Source: Filosporella fistucella
Lineage: Eukaryota > Ascomycota > Leotiomycetes > Helotiales
Assembly (NCBI GenBank): GCA_030077755.1
Contig: JAQJZZ010000010.1
Location: 5,084,001 to 5,148,000, forward strand
Length of the DNA stretch: 64,000 nt
Direction: 5' to 3'
Each line of letters begins with the position of its first letter. Position 1 is the stretch's first letter. This document shows positions 11,726-22,117 of the stretch, piece by piece. A program made the position numbers and the translations under genes. The notes under the pieces were generated by a model. It was not told the DNA's origin. It ran no database searches and saw nothing but the letters and a program-made list of their open reading frames with translations.

Positions 11726-12668
11726 TCACGATCGTCTTCGCTCTCCTTCTTTCCTAAAACCCTCAATTGTTCTCAGCATCTCCTTTCGCCCACCATTGGC
11801 ATCCACCAGTTTGCCTCCCATACTCATACTGACTTTCTCCTTCGCATTTGCGCTCAAAAGTCTCTTGAGTAAGAGGTGCCGCATTTGTATGCACACATAG
11901 ACACCACAGTCACTACTATTTTCCTGTTGCGGGCTGTCCTCCAAATTCATGAAGCGTAATGGCCTGCCAAGTAATTGCCCCAATTTGTTTGTCGCAACCA
12001 TTGCCTCGTTGAAATTTGAAGGTGTGAGTGAATCATAGTGGAAAGCTACGCCATCAATGACCGAGACGAGTAGAAGAGACCAATGTGAGCCGCCTTCTGC
12101 CACAGAGACATTTCGTGCATCGTTGATCGGGAGGAAAATATGTGTAGTGCGGGTAAAGTCTGGCAGAGCATCTTTCAGGGTAAGCGGATCGGGGGTTTGC
12201 ATGAGCATGAATGCCATGGAAGGTCGGAGGAGGACGATATGGGAGGAGGGGTATTTTCGGAGTTCTTCGCGCTCGAGATATCTGTGGTGATCAGTGAGGC
12301 TCAAGAGCGGGAGCAGATCAAAGTATACTCTTCCCAGAATGCGATTGTCTATCAGGAAGTTAGCTTGCAGATTGGGCATGGGGAATATGCATCTTACATT
12401 ATCAGTAAGCCAGTCATTCTTGAGAGTATCGACATCTTCCTTTGTCACTATGTATAATTCAGCGAGGCTCTAGGTAGGGCTCCATGCCTTAGACTCCCAC
12501 TTACATCGTATATCGTAGTCTACTCAATGATCAGCATCTATATCTGCATGTGAAAGCTCTGGAGAAAGAGCCAATAAGGTAGAACTTACAGCTCACATAG
12601 GCATCGCTGGGAGACAGCTGTTTCCATTTAATTCTCTTGGTCAGCCACTGTTTTGTTCCAAAACCCAT
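11726..12668 (-). CDS. NEDD8-specific protease (C48 family, SENP8/Nep1-like)
   Basis: Five exons (12668-12590, 12519-12505, 12447-12398, 12348-12329, 12281-11726) give 239 residues. Exon 2 is only 15 nt and exon 4 only 20 nt. All introns are GT-AG and 47-70 nt long. The joined N-terminal part reads YVSYYDIRLTKEDVD, then WLTDNTIAFWEEYLER, the substrate-groove signature of SENP8/Nep1-type deneddylases. The catalytic triad is visible: His in GGSHWSLL (about 120), Asp in HYDSL (about 137) and Cys in SSDCGVYVC (about 178), with QQEN before the Cys supplying the oxyanion Gln. These enzymes process the NEDD8 precursor and remove NEDD8 from non-cullin targets. The 239-residue size, lacking the long N-terminus of Ulp1, supports SENP8 type over SUMO protease. 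The ATG at 12668 is the nearest in-frame start. Confidence 0.88.
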
Positions 12669-13414
12669 ACTGTAGAAATCGTCGTTCCGGACATGCGGAA
12701 CAACAAAGAATCAAACCGTACCGAGTCCCCAAAATGCCTGCTCACTCTGCCTTTGAATGGATGGAAGCCGTCGCGGCCCATTGTGTTTTTCTTCTGCTCG
12801 AGCGGGTCCGAGACAAGGTGGGATGAGGCTCGACGTCTGGGATGATGCTGGGGGAAGTAAGAGAGCGGATAGGAGGGAATAGAGGTTCGGGATCAAGCTG
12901 CGTTCAATTTATCTTCGTGGATATATTTCGAATTATATTATTTTGGTGGCAGGAAGTTCGTTGAAAGTTGACTCTCGCGGGAGTTGGTAAAGATCGTCGG
13001 TGGGGAATTGATCTGGACTCGGCATAGAGACGTCATGTCGGCCTGTGTCCCCCTTGTAATTTCCATCTCCATCACTTGCAGGCAGTGATTCACAGCCCCA
13101 AAACGACGGCGTGTGCACGAAGGGAGGGTCTTTCGAGGCAGTGTCAGCCACAACGCTGCAGTATCACTGTGGAAGCTTGCACCAGAATCATACGATGGCT
13201 CATTTCTCAAATGTGTATTGCTCAGCTATTGCTTCTCTATCTCCAGCCAGTCTCAGCAACATATCGCTCTTCTCTATTCAGACCTTTCTGTCCGCAAACT
13301 CTGAGTTATCATACAAAGTACAAAGCCATCCAGCTTCAGCTCAGAAATATTCTCTCGAATGTTGGCCAGCCCGCAAAGAAGCAGAGCCATAACTATATTC
13401 TACAGACTTCGACC
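12669..13414. other. Intergenic region upstream of the C48 protease
   Basis: No gene is supported. It contains the promoter of the C48 protease (minus strand) and the 3' flank of the large axis-protein candidate. Short frames near 12711-12896 and 13076-13603 lack domain support. Confidence 0.4.
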
Positions 13415-16400
13415 TTATTCGGAAACCTTTCTGCCTTGAGAGATCTTTTTCTTTATCTCATCCTGCTGCTTTTGCCAAGCCTCTTGGAGTTTTTGTGTTG
13501 GAGCCTTCTTCATACCATCAACAGCCTCGGTCATATAATTGCTCGTGTCTTGATATACAATTTTCATCTCATCCTTCATTCCCTCGAGCTTTTGCGACAT
13601 TGATGCACGTTCTTCTGCGTGTTTATTTGCCATGTTGCCAAGAACCTTCGCCCCATTCTCCTGGTATTGCCGGGCAAGAAGACCCATCCTGTCTTCTTCA
13701 TTTTCCAAACGAATGATGACCTCCTAAACTGGCCGTTAGAATTTGAAGTTTCAAAGAGCGAATCATACTTACATCAGCAACTCTGTGTATGGCCTCGCTC
13801 AAGCTCTTGTAATGTGGTCTTACTTTCCTGTACCACATGTCTGCTGGTTTATCTTTAGGCTTTTCGACCGAACTGCTCGATTGAGATTCTTGAGTGGAAC
13901 CATTCGTCAAGTCACTGGGTGACATGTTTACCAGAGTCTTATCTGGATCTGCTATTTGGGAAGCACGAAGGTGTTTGGGGAAGCTCTCAGGCTGACTGGT
14001 AGCTCTGCGATTCTTCTGAGTTGCAAATGATTTGGTGTTTGACTTATCTTTTTGGTTCTGTTCAGTCTTAGCGGGCGGCAGTACTGGGCTTGGCTTTGTG
14101 GCCACTGGGACCTGCTTTACAAGCTCTTTGGATGAGCCCGCTCTCAAGCGATCTGTGAAGATGTTTGGCCGTTGACTGTTCTCTTTGAAAGGATCAGGGA
14201 GCGCCTTGGCATCTTCAACCAGTCCTTCACCATTGATTTCCTTATAAACGCCGTTTCCTGTCCTCTGATGTGGAACGTAGCGGATGGTGACCTCGTTGGG
14301 AGATGATGGTTGTGCTTTGGCTCTTGGACGCAGTGCGACTTTCGGCCCAAAAATCTCAGAGGCGCTTCGTTGACGTGGCTTGGGAATGACAGCTGCAGTC
14401 TCGTGCTCTTCTCCTCCCTCGACTTTATTTGATGCAGAAATCTCCAATGCTTTTTTGTCCTGTTGTGCAGTAGAGCCGTCGATTTTTGTCATGCTATTCT
14501 CGCTACTCAGCACCATTGTTTCGGGTTCATCCTCAATCAGCTTTTGCTCCATCTTCTTGAAATGGTCTACTTGTACCCTGCCTCTGGGCCCCATGGGACT
14601 TCCGTTGCAATTAACCCGTGATCCCTGCGAGCTAGGCCTTGATTGCATCTTTGGGCGAGATGGTTGTGAGGGAGGGTCGTGGACTGGCGGACCGCTGTTG
14701 AGTGCTGGTGGCATTGCGTGATCAGACTCAGACTCATAAACTTCTTCTGATGGCTCGCTCGAATGGCGTTTGCTGGATGGGATGTCAATTTCAGTTTCAG
14801 TGTCGTTTGTCACATTTGCGTCACGCTTCCGCTTTCGTTCAAGTTTCTCTTCCGATTGATGAGCCATTGCAGGAGCGTCCGATTTTGTTGCGCTCTTGAA
14901 AGTACTAGACATACCCTGATTTCGTGGACCGAGAGCGTTAAATGCAATAATTTGGGGCTTCCTGTGGATATCCTTCTTGACAGGATTGCTACTCGAATTT
15001 TCGTTTGACTGGCTTTGCTGCGCCTTTCTTGAGCCCTCTTGGAGGCGAGGACTTCGTCGAAGCGGGGGGGATTTAGTCGTTGGAGAGTCACGACTTCGAC
15101 GTGATCGGGACGTGGAATTTGATTTGACCGCACTCGCCGCAATTATTTGTTCACCATTGTCAATTCTCCTATCTCCGCGTCTCTTTCTTGAAATAGTGTC
15201 TAGGCTGAATTCAGCCTGACGCTTCTTGGCCGACCCGGAGCTCTGTTCTTTGCTTGATTTCGAAGTCAGCTTTTCGTTCAAGTCGTCGACTAAGAGGACG
15301 TGTCTTCGGCCAGCTATCATCGGAGATTCTGATGGGGAAGAATCTTGTTGCTCGATAGCTGCTGGTGATGATGGTATCTCAATTGGCTCCTTCGTAAACA
15401 CTTTCGTATCAGTGACTTTAGGGGCCAATGTTTCCTGTGGCTTGTGCTCAATGAGCGGCTTGAATTTTGTCCTTTCTTTCTCGCCACTTATCTTCTCGGA
15501 GGAGCTGGTCATTGTGAGCTGTCCAGGACTTTTTTCGTCATCGATATCGCCCAGGACACTGCCCAGCAAGTTTGCAAGCTCTGTAGCCGAGTTCCGACCC
15601 TTCTTTGCGGCAGCAGCAGAAGCAGTTTTTCGCTTCTGCGAACCTGAGTTGATCGATGACTTGGTTGCTGGGTCTCCATCGTTCACATGAAATGGTAGAC
15701 CCGGTTCTCCTGGGGAAAAAGGTTGCTCGTCGAGGACGAGTCCTAATGAATGAGCATCACTTTTCCGCTGCTCCAAAACCTCATCATCCTCATCTATAGG
15801 TCCAAGAGATGACGCATTTCCTCTCTGCTCCGTGACAGGGATAGCTTGAGCCTGTATTTGAGAAGTCTTAATCTCCAGGGCCTTGGGAGCTGCAGCTGGC
15901 TTTGATTCAGGCTCTATGACCTCTTCCTCTTCTAACTCGTCTCGACTTACATCCGGCTCGCGCAAGTTTTGAGATGCCTGAGATGCAGCTGAACGTTGAC
16001 TGTATTTGGGAACGGATGGTTTGGGCTGGATTGCCAGTGGAGACGATCTTTTCTTACTGTCGACAGCCATCTCTGTCACCGCGGCTTTCTTAACTGGCTT
16101 CTTGACGTTGCTGGAGCCGTTTCTGGCAACAGCAAGCCTTTTTGCGCCTTTAGCCCTCTGGCTTGGGCGGGCAATAGTTTCTTCTACCTCATCTTCTGGG
16201 AAATCAAAAATGTCGCCCGTCGCTGGCTTGGACGGCCCAGAAGTTGACCGGCGAGGTGAATCATGCTTGGACTGCGACGTTCCTGACACACCCTGATTCA
16301 AAGCACTTGACATAAGCGTAACCTTGCTCTTTGCATTGTCCCCTGTTTTAAGAGTTTTCTTCTCTCTCGCCGTGCTTGCTGTCTGTGGGTGGTTCTGTCT

Positions 16401-18307
16401 TGGATCTCCATCATTACCGGCATCTTTGGCTTCGGTGCCTGCATGAGGTAAAGCTGTAGTTCGAGCACCGCCTCTACCTCGCACCGGATTCTGCTGCTGT
16501 GATAACAAAGGGCCAGAACTGCTTTTGCCTCCAGTTGCCGTTACAATCGGCGGCTTCGCTTTTGGCTGGATCTTTGGCTTCAGCTTTGCTGGTGAATTTT
16601 TACTTTGCACAGGCAGAGGAGGCGGAGGCATCAGAATTCTTGCAGAATCGATGCGTCTGCCGCTGTTGATAAATGATGGTCCATCCTCAGCATCTGAAAC
16701 TCTATTAGCTACTCCCTCTCTACGACCGACCGATATATCGAGGTATTTAGTCTTTTTTCCAACCACATCAATCTGTGAATCGGAGTTTGTCTCAAGATCA
16801 TCGTGATCACCAGTGCTCCTGTCGACTCCAAAAGTTATGACGCTCACACTGGTGGAGCTTCGCTGGGAGTCAAAGACTCGCTCGTTTTTTCTCATTTCCC
16901 TTAGTCGGGGGCATTTGCGATGAATTTCGCTCACGCACTTATCAACCCCATCCGAATGCATAGTCACCCAGAGCTCTTTGATAACTGTAGGCTCGGCATT
17001 TAAACAGCACAGCCCCTTCTGGCTATCGAGATCAAATCGCAAAGTGTGTACTTGTTGTTGTGTTTCGACATCGGCCTCAACCATCAGCGTTTGGATCGAG
17101 TTGAGAGGAACTTCAACGATATTCTGGCAGAAATCAACGTCGAACGGAGCAATGATGTGAATTTGTTCGTCATCGACATAAACATATGTCTGATGCCCTG
17201 CAGGAGCGAATTCGGGCCCGGGTCTCAGGTCAATCGTCGTTGAAGCAAACAGATCTCCAGCACTGTAGATACATCAGCATGCTGCTGGCACACAGAACCT
17301 TTTGGCTTGACATACCTTTCTACTATCTCTTGCAGGGGTATTTTGATTATTTCTTCAACATAATTGCGAAAATGTGCAACCCAGCTCTCTCCTTCATCAG
17401 ATGTGACAGGAAATCTTTCATAAACCTCTTTTTCATATTCATCGGGAAAGAAGTACTTGAGATCTAAGCCGCCTAGCGCCAGAAGCCTTAGCAGCTGTGC
17501 GTATATCAGTCTCATAACTTCATCGGGCTCATCCACAACTCGACGGCCAAGTTCCGTTCTGCAAATTTCTTCAGTATGATGGTCTCGTTTGTCATTAGTC
17601 TCACGTACCTGATTTCAGGTGGGGCGTCCCTCAGCCGGTCTCGGTTTTCGGTGCATCCAAGGATGAGGTATAAGCATAGCATACCCATCTTGAGCCTTTA
17701 GTAAATGTAGATTTGCAAAGGGGTTTCACTCACCCATTTCCGGCAACCAATATCATCATCTACATCAATACAATGCTCTAGCAGATTTTCAATCTCATCC
17801 TTCCCAATCACATCTTTGTTTCCCGATAATCCACGGTCTGCGTCCGATTTGGGAACCATAGCAGCCTATGACAGTCATTTTCAACATTCTAGTCGGGCAT
17901 TTAATTGAACTTACCGCAAGTAAAGTGAGGCATCGTTCACCACGTCGAGAAGGTGCGCCTTGTAAAACTGTCTCTATCACAAGAGAAAAAGCATTAGGAT
18001 GTAGTTTGCGGCAGAGATCACTTCCATTATTTTCGAGTGTCGAAGCAAGCTCGCGGATCAATTTCTTGTCAAACTTCCAGCCATGTTTCCGATACTTTCT
18101 CAGAATTTCCTTGAGTATGTTGCATGACTTCTCGGCCCTATGGATAATGGTCAACAGTATTTTCAAGGACGAGTAAGCGCTGTGGTACTTGATTTGGTCC
18201 TTCTCCTTTTCACCCTGGATCTCTTGACAAAGCTTAAGTACTGCGTCGTGACTCTTTCCCTCCTGGGACAAACTTGGCAGCTGACTGTGGGATGACTTTC
18301 GGGGCAT
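13415..18307 (-). CDS. Candidate meiotic chromosome axis protein, Red1/SYCP2-like
   Basis: Six exons (18307-17915, 17865-17734, 17688-17609, 17558-17316, 17262-13773, 13723-13415) give 1548 residues; all joins keep frame with GT-AG introns of 45-53 nt. Residues 1 to about 290 are helical and ARM-like. A beta-rich PH-like segment follows (YVYVDDEQIHIIAPFDVDF, then VEVPLNSIQTL, about 300-380). About 1000 residues of disordered sequence rich in Ser, Pro, Lys and Glu come next. The last 110 residues are a heptad-rich coiled coil (SLSEAIHRVADEVIIRLENE onward). This order (ARM-like, PH-like, disorder, coiled coil) matches Red1 and SYCP2, the filament-forming cores of the meiotic chromosome axis. 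In that family a closure motif in the disordered part binds the HORMA protein Hop1. I infer the family from architecture, not sequence identity. Another nuclear scaffold with PH-like and coiled-coil parts remains possible. The start at 18307 is the first ATG in the first exon. Confidence 0.55.
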
Positions 18308-19942
18308 CTTGTCGGGGTTGTCGAGCTCTGTCCGAGGAACTAGAATGAATTGGTTCAATAGAGGGTCTACTCAGGGCGATTTAGTACTTGGCTGTGTCCT
18401 TTCAGGCGCCAATTCCTTGGTTAACAGAGCAAGGAAAGAAGTGCCTGGGTTAGCCGTCTAGCTCCAGCTTCGCGTCCTGCCACGACTATCCGAACGCTGA
18501 AAGTACAGGCACAAGACTTAGAGGAAGGGCTTCTTGAACTATTAAGTCGCGGCGACTCTTATTCTGCAGTGTTGAAGAATTGAGGTGCCGGATTTGTCAC
18601 ATTAAATGAGCATCAAATCTTCTGAATGATCGAAATATGGTACTGGACCAACAAATGTCAGCCTGGCGTAGTACTTTATCGGCAGCAGAGAGCTGGCCCT
18701 TTTGTCAAGGGGAAGCTTCAACCTATTCATACTCAATCCCTTCTAAGTGGAGTATCATTGAACAGGAAGCGCGTTTCTCGGGTGCTTGGTATATAGAGGG
18801 TGGGACTTTGTACTAACCTCGTGTTACAGTTCAAATGTTGTATTGCGTCAGGACGAGATAGGACGAAACGATTTGAATACGCCGAGTTGGGATAAAACTT
18901 TCACTAGAGGTGGTTTTAGGTTGGCCTTGACAGGCGATGGTAAAAATGGTTGCGGGTGAATTTCCCAAATGGGAAGGCTCGAAGTGGTCGAGTCACATGA
19001 CATCACTCACCTCCACCTTTGATCTGATCCTGCGCTGCAGGTACGAATCACACAGGTAGGCACTTTTCCCTCCCTTTTAGAATTGCCTTCCTGTATTTGA
19101 GGTGTTACCGCACCGAATTTATACTCAGACTATCAAGTGATGCCACCCTCAACCATTGCCCTTGACCATTAGCATGTCGGCATTTCAAGTTATGATCAGA
19201 CACACTACTCTTGTACTACTAAGCTCTGAGAACATATTTGTCTCCGGGGAAAGGAAGATCTATAAGACATCATGAAGTGGTTTCCATTACAAGTCGGAAT
19301 GGAGCGGCGCGCCCCTGATACAGGACTCTTGAAGTTTTACTACACAATATGCTGTATTTCAGTAGCAACGGATTCTATTAAGCGTCAGGGAGACTGGCAC
19401 CAGCAAATTCTAGAGCTGGTTATATGATAGACGGGGAGGAGCACGAATTCTATACTTCTAGGCACTTACCTTCGCGATTCTACCTGAGTCAAGGTCGCGT
19501 TTATACAATAGCTAATTGCTTGGTGAGAAATTTCTGACGAACAGCTGGCTCTCAATCAGAAGCTAGGTGGACGAAGACCCCTATGCTCGGTGCAAATTCT
19601 ACGACTTGTCGGACTTGATGTGCGATGATGAAAGTCGGTAAAGGATTGTCATGATAAATTCATCACGAATTCCTCCTGGTATTTTGTTTGCACATAAATT
19701 TAGTCTTACATCGGCTCTGGGCTCTTCAAACCCCTCCAATCCAGGAAGTTACCTGTGTACACCTTATTTTGGATGATTCTCATACCTTTTGATGCTCCTG
19801 ACAAAAACTTGTTTTGCATAGATTTTAGATAGGAGATAGTAGGACACTACTGATATACACTTTACATCTTTCCCTAGCTATGACAGACAGGTCTCGTCTA
19901 GTTTGGCGGGACTATCCACTTACGTCGAATACTTTCTTGCTG
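18308..19942. other. 1.6 kb gene-free block
   Basis: No open frame with family similarity or convincing splice pattern was seen on either strand. The 5' end serves as promoter of the axis-protein candidate. The rest adjoins the decayed Ulp1-like gene and may be old repeat or duplicated DNA, which I cannot show by eye. Confidence 0.4.
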
Positions 19943-21760
19943 TTAAATCATTAGCCAATTTGACGTATTCCTAAAGGGAGAGGGGTTATTGACCAAAGTT
20001 CTGACGGTCATATGCAGATGCTCATACAACAATCTCTTATCGCAACCCTTCTCCCTTGTGATCGCATCCAACATTTCCATTTGCAGGATGCAATCTGCAA
20101 GCTCATGTCTTGGGGACATGATCCAACTTACAAGTTCTTTGAGTACTGCCTGTAACCCACGTCGAGTTGATAATCTCGCGACCAAATCATCTTTACTCCT
20201 TATTTTTCTACATATACCTCTGTTATTCTTTGTTTCTAGCGATAGTACATCCAAAACCTGTCCTTCAAGCGGATGGAAATTATTCTCTGCTCGCACAATT
20301 TGTTTCTCATCCCCAAATTGATATGCAAACGGGGCTCTTTCATCACTATCGTCGTTCTCATACATATCAAAGCCGCCATGTAAAAGCTCAGATGCGATAC
20401 GAGTTCGTTTAAATTCTATATCCTTATGTGTATATTAGAGTGGGTATCCAAAAGCAATACACATCAGATTTGCAGTTGTATAAATGGAGCAATCACCATT
20501 CCACAAAGGTTGAACCATAGCTTGACCTCTTCGCATATGCTACTCACACCAAACAAAATCTCGTTCAAGATGCGCCTCAAGAAATCTGAAGACGCGCTCA
20601 AATACTAGAGCCTCCTCCCCTGACGAACAGCGGGAAGTAGGCGAACTATCAAGGTAGTCAACAGTTCGCCGAGTAGGTGATATAACGACAAGTGCTTGAT
20701 GGTTATCCCTCTTTTTCGTTGTCCCATCTGGCTTGGCCACAAGATCATCAGCCTTGGATATTATCGGTACGAGCAAGAAGATATTCTCGATATTGAAGAA
20801 TTGTTCTCCACCGACCACAGTATCAGGCATGATACTTGGTGCAACATCGAAAGCATCTTGTTCCAAGTAACTCCACATATAAAAGGGCAATGTAACGCAT
20901 AACGGATCTTGTGGATCCCTGTTAGCTGTTTGATTGACGTACGCACATATTGAATTCGCGACTTTTGCGACCTGCATAATATCTGGTTCAGGGTTATTGG
21001 TGAAGAATTGATTGATATCTGCTCGTGTAATATCCTCATCTTGGTCATGCAGTGCTGCTATGAGCCTGTCGTCCATATTAGAACTAGTGAGTTCATTGCA
21101 AACCGCCTGTATTTCTCTAATTCGAGCTGGGGGTACTTCTATGAACTGCTTTCTATACGACCCTTTCGTGTTGCGATCACGGAGGATTTTTCGCCTTTCC
21201 TGGGTTGGTCTCATTCGTAGCCCCATTAAGAATATCCTTTTCTGTCCAAGTGAATCGTCAATTTCAAATGAGGTGTAGTCAATTCTTGAATTTCGTGATA
21301 GAAGTTTGGCATACTTGAGAAACCAATTTTTTCGCCACCCGATGCTCATAATAGGGGAAAGGATCGAGCCCTCCAAAATGTCTTTGTGAATGCTGCAAGC
21401 AACACCGAGTTCAAGTACTCTTCTTTGTACAATTCCAGCCATAAAAGGCGTTAGTCCTAAGTGGCATAATCCTTTCAGGAACCTCAATAACCTTATGAGA
21501 CATTGTGTCCCTACTTTGTAATTCATTAGGCAAGTACAATGGAAGGTAAAGAGGCTCATAAAGCAATGGTCCTTGTACCCACGCCTCATCATTCCCCAAA
21601 ATAGCGCATGTTCAATCTGTATCAGTTCTCGAGCGAGGACGCCCTGCCGTGTAGGAAAACCCGAGTGCAGACAAAGAGATCGAAAGTATATGAAAGGTTT
21701 TTTAAAAGTAATTGAACTTCTGTGTGGTTTGAGAGTAAGCTTTAGAAACTCTATGCTCAA
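19943..21760 (-). pseudogene. Decayed Ulp1-like (C48) protease gene
   Basis: One reading frame runs from 21760 to 19943 with two internal stops. The catalytic-domain features are still readable: a His in the segment DNHQALVVIS with DYLDSS after it, then VQPLWNGDCSIYTTANL, which holds the Gln and the nucleophile Cys in C48 order. The region between the triad and the end is acidic and Arg-rich. Stops lie at 20540-20542 (TAG) and 20435-20437 (TAA). Both can come from CAG or CAA by a C-to-T change at CpA, the change typical of repeat-induced point mutation. The N-terminal third looks less protein-like, and another frame near 21411-21599 may be the original one there, so a frameshift is likely. 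Ulp1-like genes of this kind often occur as dispersed families in fungal genomes. It is unlike the compact C48 protease at 11.7-12.7 kb. Confidence 0.65.
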
Positions 21761-22117
21761 CTTGGCAAAATTGCAAACTTCATTCTACTAGAATATCAAA
21801 GAAGGTTCCCGCTCGGAAGTTAGTGAGGTATTAACCAAGGTATTCAGGCTATACTGATGAGCTTCGTATTTGACTATTGGACTGAGATTAAGCGCTTTGC
21901 AATGCAAGCCCGAATAGAAGGTTTATATTCACATGATTCGGCAGTAGTATTTAATTATCATTCTCTACTCTAACAAACGGTATCGACAACGTTCAAAACG
22001 CCCGAGACACGTTCAGCGCATGTAAAACTCCCTTTAACGCCAAAAATGACATACATGCTTCACATGACCACTTCCATTTTGCACAATACCCAATTCTTAA
22101 GAGACCTGATGTGGTAA
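21761..22117. other. Intergenic region, no gene seen
   Basis: AT-rich spacer between the decayed protease gene and the 3' end of the MCM7 gene. Confidence 0.5.

Noticed and set aside
13076..13603. Plus-strand frame of 175 residues opposite the coiled-coil exon
   Set aside because: Its 3' part is the antisense of a conserved-looking coiled-coil exon; no family match.
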